The notes beneath the pieces were generated by a model. It saw only the letters and a list, made by a program, of their open reading frames with translations. It ran no database searches and had not been told where the DNA came from. Positions 1-8,111 of a stretch of DNA of 64,000 bases are shown here, piece after piece. The stretch's first letter is position 1. Each line of letters opens with the position of its first letter. Made by a program: the position numbers and the translations under genes. The DNA is taken from the NCBI GenBank assembly GCA_040398845.1, contig JBBATH010000012.1, forward strand, positions 57,316 to 121,315. The letters run 5' to 3'. Source of the stretch: WLND01 sp040398845 (GTDB lineage: Bacteria > Actinomycetota > Actinomycetes > S36-B12).

Positions 1-2520
1 CGATGCCGCTGGCGCAGCAATTGCGAGCATCGCAACGAGGAAGCCGATCGGCTGCATGAGATTGAAATCGGCTCGCGTCACCCGGGCGCGCAGCCCATCG
101 GCTGCGTACGCCGCCGCGCCAATCATGGACAGGCCGAGGAGGAGCGTCGCGGGACCCGGCCATGGACGCAGCGCCACGGACGAATCGGGCGGGGTCACGA
201 GGACGACCGTTTGGAGGACCCCAAGGACAAGCGCGAGAAGACCGGTGGCCCAGGCCACGGCCACTGCGCCAATTCGGTCGCGCCGCATGAACGCGAGGAG
301 TCCGGCCAGCAGCAGCCCGACACTGAGCAGGACTGGCGTCATGCCCGGTCCACCGGGGTGAAGCAGCAGGACGTCGACGGCGGTGACCTCGCTGTCCGAG
401 AGGCCTCGCGAGGTCACGCCGGGTTCAAACAGGAACAGGCTGGGGTGAAGGAAGAGTTCGGCGGACCACGGCCACAGCAGCAGGACCGGTGTGAGCACGG
501 CAAACCAGACTCGACGAATCATCCACGATGCGGCGCGGCCGTGCCTGAGGAGCCCGATGACCGTCGCGCCGGCGGCGAGGATCAGGGCTATCACCCACAT
601 TGCCGGGACGCAGGCTGTGAGCGCTGCGAGCAGAAGCGCAGTGCCTGCAGCGCGACGCAAGGTCCCCTGCGGCAGCGAGATGCGTGCGCAGGAGCGCACG
701 AAGAACGGCAGGAGGATTGCCGCCATCGTGGTGCCGATTCGACCGGACGATATGGCGCCGGTCATTGCCGGGAGCAGCGCGTAGGCCACGGCGGCCCACA
801 CCCGGATCGCCGTGCTGGCAACGACACCACGCAGGGTGAAGTAGACGGCCCAGCCGGCAATCGGAATGGCGAGCAGCAGCAGGACATTAACGGCAAGCCA
901 AGCCTTGCCAAGGAGAAGGACGGCGAGTGGATAGATGACCATGAGGTACGGGGCGGACGGGACAGCGGAGCCCGGCCCGACATCGTGCCAAGCCTGTGCG
1001 TAGCGATCCCAAAGGTCAGTCGCACCCCCGGGACTCGGGAGAAGGGCGCCACCCTGGAGGCTCCCTTCGCCCCACCACACGCCCCAGAGCGCCACGAATG
1101 CAAAGATGCCAAGCATTGTGACGATCACCGTTGACGGGCGCAGGAGCATTCGCCTGATCCACCGGGCACTTTGATCGGAGAGATACGCTGCGTCGTCGTC
1201 GATGGGCCCAGAGTCGAGGGCGGAGCTCTCGGGACCGGTCGAGGAACCCGAGGTAGTGATGATGCCAGCGACGGCCTCAAGGCCTTGACGCAACTGCCAA
1301 GCTAGTTGTGGTCGCAGGTGTCGGACGATCGATGCCGGCTCCGTTGCGGTGGCCTTCACTAGTCTGCGGGATCGGTACAAACTCCACGGATGGATTGCGA
1401 CGATGAACACCGCAATGATTTCATCGCGGGCTGCACGCAAATCCTTGCCGAGGAGATAGGCGACGGACCGCAGCGCGCTACCGAAGAGAAGCCGGAGCGC
1501 GACGAATGGAACGGCGAAGAATGCGCAATGCGCGAGGAGCACGTGCACTGACGCCGCGCGCTCAGCTCGATGCGGACGTGCAGCTATGTCGGTTGAGCGC
1601 GATCCGTGGGTCGCGGCCTCACGATGATGCACGACCGCATCGGTGGCGATGAGCACCCTCGCCCCGGCGCGTTGTGCGCGCCAGCAGAAGTCGAGATCAT
1701 CGCGGAAGAGCTTCAGTTGGGGGTCGAACCCGCCGAGGAGGTCCCAGATCTCCCTTCGGACGAGCATGCCTGCCGAACTCACCGAGAGGACATCGCGAAC
1801 TCCGTCGTGCTGACCCTGATCGTGTTCGCCTCGTTCGAGTCCAGTCAACCGGCGGCCTGAGTTTGAGATGCTCACACCGGCCTCGAGGAGGAGCCTTCGG
1901 TCGTGCCAGCCAAGGATCTTTGGGCCGAGCACTGAAGCGCTCGGGTGGTGATCGGCAGTCTTGAGCAGGGCGGCTAGGCAGGTGGGGTCCGGGGCACTGT
2001 CGTCGTGGAGGAGCCAGACCCACTGGGTGAACTGGCCAGCCGATTCGTCGCTGTCGGGTGGCTCAATTCGGCCGACGCTTTCAAGTCCCCTCCGAACAGC
2101 CCGGCCAAAGCCCTGTTTCGCGGGCACGGTGACGACTCGTTCGACGCCGAATGAGGCCCGAAGGAGCGTGGGGCTGTGGTCGGAAGAATCAGTATCGACC
2201 GCGACGGCAGCGTCTGGGGGGCGCGACTGATTGGCCAGACCGGTGAGGACGGATGGGAGCCACGCTGCGCCATCGTGCGTGACGAGGACGACGGTGACGT
2301 GGTGTTGACGGCGCGGAAGGGCCTCAGCGGCTTCAACACCCTCAGCGGGCAGGGCGAACCACTCGGTCGGGCGCTCAGCGGGGCTGGTTTCGCTGGATTC
2401 AACGAACGCATCAAGGTCGCCGCTCGCCGCTCGAAATGCGGCCTTGTCCTCGGCCGTGAACAACAACGCTGAAGTGGATTCCAGCCATTCTTCGTGTTCT
2501 TCATTCTTTCTGTCGGGCAC
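1..2520 (-). CDS. Large membrane glycosyltransferase family 2 protein (C-terminus outside window)
   Basis: An uninterrupted minus-strand frame of 840 codons runs off the left edge, so the protein is longer than shown. Residues about 74-290 form a GT-A fold: VVLVTHDG at the start, the acidic LHDDS motif near residues 171-175 in the DxD position, and DDLDFCWR near 274-281, typical of family 2 transferases. From about residue 400 onward the chain is a series of hydrophobic segments, so the enzyme is membrane-embedded and probably adds sugars to a lipid-linked or wall polymer. The start is the GTG at 2520, because an in-frame TAA lies four codons upstream; the ribosome binding site is weak (AAGG). 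Its position next to whiB and the F420 genes and its size resemble the very long actinobacterial GT2 proteins. Acceptor and donor are unknown. Confidence 0.85.
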   Translation of the reverse strand, partial: MPDRKNEEHEEWLESTSALLFTAEDKAAFRAASGDLDAFVESSETSPAERPTEWFALPAEGVEAAEALPRRQHHVTVVLVTHDGAAWLPSVLTGLANQSRPPDAAVAVDTDSSDHSPTLLRASFGVERVVTVPAKQGFGRAVRRGLESVGRIEPPDSDESAGQFTQWVWLLHDDSAPDPTCLAALLKTADHHPSASVLGPKILGWHDRRLLLEAGVSISNSGRRLTGLERGEHDQGQHDGVRDVLSVSSAGMLVRREIWDLLGGFDPQLKLFRDDLDFCWRAQRAGARVLIATDAVVHHREAATHGSRSTDIAARPHRAERAASVHVLLAHCAFFAVPFVALRLLFGSALRSVAYLLGKDLRAARDEIIAVFIVAIHPWSLYRSRRLVKATATEPASIVRHLRPQLAWQLRQGLEAVAGIITTSGSSTGPESSALDSGPIDDDAAYLSDQSARWIRRMLLRPSTVIVTMLGIFAFVALWGVWWGEGSLQGGALLPSPGGATDLWDRYAQAWHDVGPGSAVPSAPYLMVIYPLAVLLLGKAWLAVNVLLLLAIPIAGWAVYFTLRGVVASTAIRVWAAVAYALLPAMTGAISSGRIGTTMAAILLPFFVRSCARISLPQGTLRRAAGTALLLAALTACVPAMWVIALILAAGATVIGLLRHGRAASWMIRRVWFAVLTPVLLLWPWSAELFLHPSLFLFEPGVTSRGLSDSEVTAVDVLLLHPGGPGMTPVLLSVGLLLAGLLAFMRRDRIGAVAVAWATGLLALVLGVLQTVVLVTPPDSSVALRPWPGPATLLLGLSMIGAAAYAADGLRARVTRADFNLMQPIGFLVAMLAIAAPAAS

Positions 2521-2560
2521 CGGTCTACCTTACGGTGCTCCGCTGAACGGTGTGGTCCAA

Positions 2561-2833
2561 CTAGACGTCTTCCTTCTTCAGACGGCGGCGCTCACGCTCA
2601 GACAGGCCGCCCCAGATGCCAAATCGTTCGTCCTGCTCCATCGCGTACTCGAGGCATTCCACTCGAACTTCACAGGACTGGCACACGCGCTTCGCGTCGC
2701 GAGTGCTCCCGCCCTTCTCCGGAAAGAACGCCTCGGGATCAGTCTGCGCACACAGGGCACGCTCCTGCCATGATGTCGGTAAAACGTCGAACATTAGAAG
2801 CAGAACATTGTCCGCCTCCTGGCTTTCAGCCAC
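2561..2833 (-). CDS. whiB: WhiB-family iron-sulfur transcriptional regulator (WhiB2-like)
   Basis: The 90-residue product carries the four cluster-binding cysteines C28, C51, C54 and C60 (C-x2-C-x5-C pattern), then the G-I-W-G-G turn and a basic tail, SERERRRLKK. WhiB proteins bind a [4Fe-4S] cluster and act with the principal sigma factor; the WhiB2/WhiB branch is tied to septation. The GTG at 2833 was chosen because a strong GAGGAGG lies 5 nt before it; an upstream in-frame GTG at 2863 has no such site. The gene diverges from the F420 genes across a short intergenic space, the same neighbourhood as whiB2-fbiA in mycobacteria. The subfamily is inferred from residue pattern and context. Confidence 0.93.
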   Translation of the reverse strand: MAESQEADNVLLLMFDVLPTSWQERALCAQTDPEAFFPEKGGSTRDAKRVCQSCEVRVECLEYAMEQDERFGIWGGLSERERRRLKKEDV

Positions 2834-3055
2834 GAGTTCCTCCTCGACCCTGGGACCGCCCACCGATGCCCCTGCACCGTATTACAGACGTGTCATTCCA
2901 CCACGTCAAGCCAGATTCCGACAAACAGGGCATATTTCAAAAAAAATCACCTAATTTTCACGATTTCACGCCGTTTCAGGCAATTCTGACGGGTCGGCCC
3001 GAGCAATGTGCACTCGACCAAACACCGCTCGATGAGCGATGAGAGGATGACGTCC

Positions 3056-4048
3056 ATGAGGATCACCGCACTTGCCGGCGGGATCGGCGGTGCGCGATTC
3101 TTGCGCGGCGTACTTGCGGCCAAGCCCGACGCCGAGGTCACTGTCATCGGGAATACCGGTGACGATATCTGGGTGCACGGCCTTCGGGTCTGCCCCGATC
3201 TCGACACCGTGATGTACACCCTCGGCGGCGGCATCAGCGCCGAGCGTGGCTGGGGTCGCGAGGGCGAGACGTTTACGGTGAAAGACGAGCTTGCCGACTA
3301 CGGTGTCGAGCCCACTTGGTTCGGCCTTGGCGATAAGGACATCGCAACCCACCTCGTCCGCACCCAGTCATTGCAAGCCGGGTTCACGCTCACCGACATC
3401 ACCGCCGCGCTGTGCGAGCGCTGGCAGCCAGGAGTCCGGTTGATCCCCATGACCGACGACCGGGCCGAGACCAACGTCATCGTCGACGACCCTGACGGCG
3501 CAGCGGATGCCGACGGACGCCCACTCCAGATTGCCATCCACTTTCAGGAATGGTGGATTAAGTACCGAGCACACATTCCGGCACGCGGCTTCGTCCTCGT
3601 CGGGGTCGATAAGGCTCGTCCTGGCCCGGCCGTGATCGAGGCAATCGAGCAGGCCGACGTCGTGCTGCTTCCTCCGAGCAATCCTGTCGTGTCGATCGGG
3701 ACAATCCTGCAGGTTCCCGGTATTACTCACGCCCTGAGATCCACGAACGCCCCCGTGATTGGGGTGTCGCCCATCGTCGGCGGCGCGCCGGTACGAGGAA
3801 TGGCCAACGCCTGCCTGAAGGCCATCGGACTCGAAACGACGGCGCTCGCGGTCGCAGGGCACTACGGCGCACGGGCTCACGGCGGCGGGCTCATCGATGG
3901 CTGGCTCATCGACACCACCGATGCGGCGAGTGTCGCGGCCATTGAATCCCTGGGCATCCGTTGCCGGGCCGTGCCACTCATGATGACCGACCTCGATGCA
4001 ACACGAGCGATGGCGGTCCACGCCCTGTCACTCGCCGATCTCACCTGA
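3056..4048 (+). CDS. fbiA: 2-phospho-L-lactate (phosphoenolpyruvate) transferase, F420 biosynthesis
   Basis: A 330-residue CofD/FbiA protein. It couples the guanylylated lactyl or pyruvyl phosphate unit to the deazaflavin Fo, making the first phosphodiester of coenzyme F420 in the cytoplasm. Visible family marks are the N-terminal GGIGGARF loop (residues 8-15), NTGDD (33-37), a TDDRAETNV segment and PSNPVVSIGT near the nucleotide/Fo site. The ATG at 3056 was chosen because GAGAGG lies 9 nt upstream and the family begins directly with the glycine-rich strand; an ATG at 3047 is a possible alternative. The stop overlaps the fbiB start as TGATG, so translation is probably coupled. Confidence 0.95.
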   Translation: MRITALAGGIGGARFLRGVLAAKPDAEVTVIGNTGDDIWVHGLRVCPDLDTVMYTLGGGISAERGWGREGETFTVKDELADYGVEPTWFGLGDKDIATHLVRTQSLQAGFTLTDITAALCERWQPGVRLIPMTDDRAETNVIVDDPDGAADADGRPLQIAIHFQEWWIKYRAHIPARGFVLVGVDKARPGPAVIEAIEQADVVLLPPSNPVVSIGTILQVPGITHALRSTNAPVIGVSPIVGGAPVRGMANACLKAIGLETTALAVAGHYGARAHGGGLIDGWLIDTTDAASVAAIESLGIRCRAVPLMMTDLDATRAMAVHALSLADLT

Positions 4049-5412
4049 TGGGCGAGTCAGCACTTCAGGTTGTCTGCGTCCCCGGCTTACCGGTGATCAA
4101 GGAAGACGACGACCTGGCGCAACTCATCGTTGATGGCGCGAGGAGCGTCACGTGGCCCGATGGCAGCACCGGTGTCGCTGACGGCGACATCTTCGTCGTG
4201 ACGAGCAAGATCGTGTCGAAGGCCGAGGGGCGCGTCGTCGCCGCTACCTCCCGCGACGAGCTCATCGACTCGGAGTCAGTCCGCACCTTGGCCACCAAGG
4301 TGACCGAGAAGAACACGACGAGGATCGTGGAGACTGCCCACGGCCTCGTCATGGCAGCGGCAGGCATCGACGCGAGCAATGTCGACGCTGGCTTCGTCGT
4401 CCTTCTCCCCCTCGACCCCGATGCGTCGGCTTCCGGGCTTCGAATGGCGATGGAGGATCTACTCGGCGTTCGCGTCGCGGTCATCATCACCGACACGATG
4501 GGTCGGGCTTGGCGAAATGGACTGACAGACAACGCAATCGGAGCCGCTGGCCTCGAGGCTCTCGATGACCATACCGGCCGACAGGATGCCCACGGCCGCA
4601 CCCTTGAGATGACCGTCGTCGCCACGGCCGACGAGGTCGCGAGCGCCGCAGACCTCGTGAAGGGCAAGTCCAGGAGTATGCCGGTGGCGATTGTTCGAGG
4701 CCTATCTCGTGTCGTGACTGACGCCGACGGCCCCGGGGCTCGGTCGCTCGTGCGCCCGCGTGGCGAGGATCTCTTCTGGCTGGGGACGAACGAGGCAATC
4801 GCAGAGGGACGTCGCAGCGCGCCCGCGCACCGGCGCACCGTTCGCGCCTTCACGGACGCGAAGGTCGACGAGAAGGTCATCACCGCCGCGCTCTCGGCCG
4901 CGTCGACCGCGCCCGCACCACACCACTCCACGCCCTGGCGATTCATCGTCCTACGCGATGAACCGGAGCGGGCAACCCTCCTCGATGCAATGCGCGATCG
5001 CTGGGCACACGACCTTCGACAGATCTCCGGAATGGATGACGCCGCGGTGAAGCGCCGGCTGGCCCGCGGAGATGTCCTTCGTCGAGCACCCGTCATCGTT
5101 CTGCCGTTCATTGACCTCTCGGCCGGCGCACACGCCTATCCCGACCCCCTTCGGACCGCAGCCGAGCGCGACCTTTTCCTGGTCTCCGGTGGCGCAGCCG
5201 TCCAGAACCTCATGATCAGCCTCTCAGCCAACGGACTGGGCACCGGGTGGATCTCATCGACGATGTTCTGTGCCGATGTCGTACGACAGGTCCTCTCGCT
5301 CCCCGACTCCTGCGAGCCGCTCGGCGCAGTGGCCGTCGGCTGGCCCGCACAATCCCCGAGTCCCCGCGAACCGGTCGAGCTCAGCCTGCTACGACTTGGG
5401 CCCGGGAGGTAA
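4048..5412 (+). CDS. fbiB: Bifunctional F420:glutamate ligase / dehydro-F420 reductase-type FbiB
   Basis: A 454-residue, two-domain protein. Residues 1 to about 245 are the CofE ligase, with VTSKIVSKAEGR at 51-62 and TDTMGRAWRNG further on; it adds the gamma-linked glutamate tail to F420-0. From about residue 262 (RRTVRAF) the chain becomes an FMN-binding nitroreductase fold, the C-terminal domain that distinguishes actinobacterial FbiB from the single-domain archaeal CofE. In mycobacteria this domain reduces dehydro-F420-0. Length matches known FbiB (about 450). It starts one base inside the fbiA stop. Its 3' end overlaps the convergent gene at 5389 by 24 bp, so the two operons meet tail to tail without a spacer. 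Confidence 0.94.
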   Translation: MGESALQVVCVPGLPVIKEDDDLAQLIVDGARSVTWPDGSTGVADGDIFVVTSKIVSKAEGRVVAATSRDELIDSESVRTLATKVTEKNTTRIVETAHGLVMAAAGIDASNVDAGFVVLLPLDPDASASGLRMAMEDLLGVRVAVIITDTMGRAWRNGLTDNAIGAAGLEALDDHTGRQDAHGRTLEMTVVATADEVASAADLVKGKSRSMPVAIVRGLSRVVTDADGPGARSLVRPRGEDLFWLGTNEAIAEGRRSAPAHRRTVRAFTDAKVDEKVITAALSAASTAPAPHHSTPWRFIVLRDEPERATLLDAMRDRWAHDLRQISGMDDAAVKRRLARGDVLRRAPVIVLPFIDLSAGAHAYPDPLRTAAERDLFLVSGGAAVQNLMISLSANGLGTGWISSTMFCADVVRQVLSLPDSCEPLGAVAVGWPAQSPSPREPVELSLLRLGPGR

Positions 5413-5844
5413 CAGGGGGCTTGGCGGCTCGCGGCGCCTCAGGTCTTCGACGTAGGCCTTCCATGCGTCTAGTCCCGGGTCTTCGGGTTCAGGTTGCTTC
5501 TCTGGCACCGCTGGAGCAGCCGCATCGGCTTCGTCATCCACTGCGGCACTCAGCCGAGCCACCCGCTCACGCCAGCGCTTGGTGAGCCCCTTCGTGACGC
5601 TGCCCTCAGTTCGATAGCGATGCCAAATCCAGATGGTAAAAAGGCCGATGAGCGGCCACTCAAACATGTACGCCCACGCCCGCCAGACACCCTCAGACGC
5701 CCGCCGAGCCTCAATAATCGTGAACACGGTGCACAGGGAGAGGACAAGGACCAGGGGGATGTGAAGTTGCCAAACATCCCGCCATCCACCGCGAACGCGT
5801 CGTGGCTCTGGCGCCTGAGGGCCTGCCGCGCTGTCGCCGCTCAT
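5389..5844 (-). CDS. Small membrane protein of the oxidase operon, unknown function
   Basis: A 151-residue protein with two hydrophobic segments at about 27-44 and 58-75 (the second rich in Trp), followed by a charged, proline-rich cytosolic-type tail. I do not recognise a named family with certainty. The ATG at 5844 overlaps the stop of the CopD-like gene (ATGA), so it is the last cistron of the leftward oxidase operon and probably serves it. The layout resembles small integral proteins found beside actinobacterial oxidases, but no catalytic or metal-binding motif is evident. Confidence 0.75.
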   Translation of the reverse strand: MSGDSAAGPQAPEPRRVRGGWRDVWQLHIPLVLVLSLCTVFTIIEARRASEGVWRAWAYMFEWPLIGLFTIWIWHRYRTEGSVTKGLTKRWRERVARLSAAVDDEADAAAPAVPEKQPEPEDPGLDAWKAYVEDLRRREPPSPLLPPGPKS

Positions 5845-7406
5845 GGCACCAACGTGCGTGATGACGAAACCCCGGAACTGACGACGTTGGCTGCCTGCAG
5901 CGTCTTGACGAGGCGGGCGCCCAGCAATGCTTCGACGGCGACAATGGTGGCGATCGTGATCCTGAGTCCCGCAGCGCCTGCGGACGCTTGGCCAAGACCG
6001 TTGACCCAGATCACCAGCGGCCAACCCACCATCACCACGAGGATCCCAGCAACGGCCTGCTTGGACACCAGACACGTCGCCCAGAGCAGGCCAACGCCGA
6101 CGATGACCAACACGCCCACAATCGTGCCAAACTCGGGTCCAAGCACCGCATTCAGGGCCTGGAGTCCGGCAATGTCTGCCACGGCAACGAGGAGGAGCAC
6201 CGCCGGCACCTCCGAGTGCCCGCGAAGCCACCCGAGTGCCGTACCGAGCCATCCATCGGCCCTGCTCCCCGCTCGCTCAGAACTGGGCAGGCCAGCATGT
6301 CGCAGCACGACCAGCAGGTGCGCGATGAGCATCGGCAGGGCGATGGCGAGCAGTGCTAGGGCAATCGGTGAGTAGCGTCCAGATGCCACCCCGGCGGGGG
6401 CCGGCCCAACCCTCGCGAGCACGATCGACAGGGCGATCGCTACGCCCATGATAAGGAACTCCGAGGCCGCATAGCGCGTGAGCAGCCCGGGTGCCGCCAT
6501 GTTCCCCGCCAACACACGCTTTCCCAGCAACACACGCCGCTGGAGGTAGCCGAAGCCGACGAGCCAACCAAGGAGGGTGGCCTTGGCGATGATGAGCGAC
6601 CCGTAAAGGGTTCCGACAAACTCGCTCGGCAATGTGAGTCGTAGGGAGGCGTTGAGTAGGCCCGTCTCCGCGATGAGGATCACACACCACAGCGCCATCG
6701 TGCTGAATCGCGAGAGCAGGGCCATCGACGTGTCCGGTTCAGCGCGGACGAGGGCGACGACGACGACGAGTCCGCCAACCCACAGACTCACGGCCGCAAT
6801 GTGGAGCAGCAGGCTCACGCTCGCGGCCACGTGCGAATCATGCAGGCCGCTGTGACCCACGAACGCCGGCGCCGCTGCCGCAGACACTGCAAGGAGGACG
6901 CAGGTCCATGACATGAGTGCCCCGCGCCCACGGTTGGCCCGCAAAGCGAATACAACGCCGATGACAGCCACTAGGGCGAGGCATTGACCGAGGAAGACCC
7001 GCCCGACAATTTCGTTCAGCAGCAGGGGCCAGAGGCTGCCGGGCGATAACGCCTCGAGCGGCGATAGCGCCTCTACCTCGGAGCGGGTAAGGATGAGCCC
7101 GAGCACAACAAGCGCCAGCCAGCAGGCAGCCCATCGAATCGCCCAGCCGAGTGCGCGCGTCGAACGCCCCGGTACGAGGATCGCGCCAACCACCACAGCC
7201 CCAACGGTCAGCGCCGCGGCGATGTCTCGGGCGTATCGCGTGGCCGGGAGCAGCCAAAAGGTGATGTCCGGCGGACTCGGAAGCCCCGGATACCTCACCG
7301 CGGAGGTCAGTCCACCGATCCACAGGATGCCGATAAGTATCGGCAGGCCCCACCAGAGTCGGGATCCCCAAGGCGTGCCGCCCGGCGCCTGCTGAACCGC
7401 CGTCAT
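5841..7406 (-). CDS. CopD-like copper transport / oxidase-assembly membrane protein
   Basis: A 521-residue polytopic protein with about a dozen hydrophobic helices. The CopD domain lies in the middle: GHSGLHDSHVAASVSLLLH, then VSLWVGGL and a following helix pair ending in LLGWLVGFGYLQRR. Histidines in the helices are the likely copper ligands. In many actinobacteria CopD is fused to CtaG in one polypeptide; here CtaG is a separate gene at 11825, so this chain represents the CopD half plus extra helices. A GAGGGA site precedes the ATG. Position between ctaE and the small membrane gene supports a role in copper supply to the oxidase (inference). Confidence 0.85.
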   Translation of the reverse strand: MTAVQQAPGGTPWGSRLWWGLPILIGILWIGGLTSAVRYPGLPSPPDITFWLLPATRYARDIAAALTVGAVVVGAILVPGRSTRALGWAIRWAACWLALVVLGLILTRSEVEALSPLEALSPGSLWPLLLNEIVGRVFLGQCLALVAVIGVVFALRANRGRGALMSWTCVLLAVSAAAAPAFVGHSGLHDSHVAASVSLLLHIAAVSLWVGGLVVVVALVRAEPDTSMALLSRFSTMALWCVILIAETGLLNASLRLTLPSEFVGTLYGSLIIAKATLLGWLVGFGYLQRRVLLGKRVLAGNMAAPGLLTRYAASEFLIMGVAIALSIVLARVGPAPAGVASGRYSPIALALLAIALPMLIAHLLVVLRHAGLPSSERAGSRADGWLGTALGWLRGHSEVPAVLLLVAVADIAGLQALNAVLGPEFGTIVGVLVIVGVGLLWATCLVSKQAVAGILVVMVGWPLVIWVNGLGQASAGAAGLRITIATIVAVEALLGARLVKTLQAANVVSSGVSSSRTLVP

Positions 7407-7448
7407 GTCACGTCCCTCAGTCGTTCAATGAATCGCTCAGCCAATCGT

Positions 7449-8111
7449 TCAGTCGGAAAAGGTACCGAATGTCGGACTGTTCGTGTTCGGGCTGACCTTC
7501 ATGGTCGTCGTCACGACCGCCCCGAGGAGAACTGCGACGCACACCCACGTCATCCACATCGCGACGAGTCGCACATGCGAGTGATTGTTCTGCGTGAAGA
7601 GGCCGACCCGGGTGCGGTTCATGATCGCGACGGTAAGAAAGAGCACGACCGACAGGTGAATCGCTGTCCCGATAGCGAGCCAGAAGGTCGCGGATGCATA
7701 GGCACCCTCGGTGATCGCAAAGGGAAAGGTCGACAGTTGCACAATTTGTCCCACGAACGTCACGAGCACGATGATCGACGACAGGGCCGAGGCGAGGATT
7801 AACTGCCAGCGATCCCCCTTTCCCATTCCGTGCACGCCCCACCACATAGCGGCGGCCGCGAGGACCACCCCCGCGACGATGAGCCAGAAGGGGAGGTCCG
7901 GTGCGAATCGATCCTTTGGCGGGGCCCATGCACTATTCACGTTGAGCGACCAGAGGTACACGTACGAGATAAGCAGTGCGACCGTTCCGGTCGCGTCCGA
8001 AACGATGCACAACCAGATGCCCAAGCGATTACGGCGCGCCGTGGTCGTCACCGGTTCACCCGTCGTGGCTGACCTCACAATCGTCTGCGAGGACGTTGTT
8101 GTCGTACTCAT
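7449..8111 (-). CDS. ctaE: Cytochrome c oxidase subunit III-like protein
   Basis: A 220-residue membrane protein with about five hydrophobic helices. The first has the family-like segment LGIWLCIVSDATGTVALLIS, and later helices carry WWGVHGMGKG and HLSVVLFLTVAIMN. Subunit III stabilises the proton-pumping core without redox centres. It is short and divergent relative to the classical seven-helix subunit III, so the call rests on operon position as well as sequence. The ATG at 8111 shares a base with the ctaD stop (TGATG). Confidence 0.8.
   Translation of the reverse strand: MSTTTTSSQTIVRSATTGEPVTTTARRNRLGIWLCIVSDATGTVALLISYVYLWSLNVNSAWAPPKDRFAPDLPFWLIVAGVVLAAAAMWWGVHGMGKGDRWQLILASALSSIIVLVTFVGQIVQLSTFPFAITEGAYASATFWLAIGTAIHLSVVLFLTVAIMNRTRVGLFTQNNHSHVRLVAMWMTWVCVAVLLGAVVTTTMKVSPNTNSPTFGTFSD

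Noticed and set aside
211..1134. A 307-codon plus-strand frame
   Set aside because: It is the antisense shadow of the large minus-strand glycosyltransferase; its composition (Gln, Arg, Asp, Gly and His rich, no hydrophobic core) is typical of shadows in GC-rich DNA.
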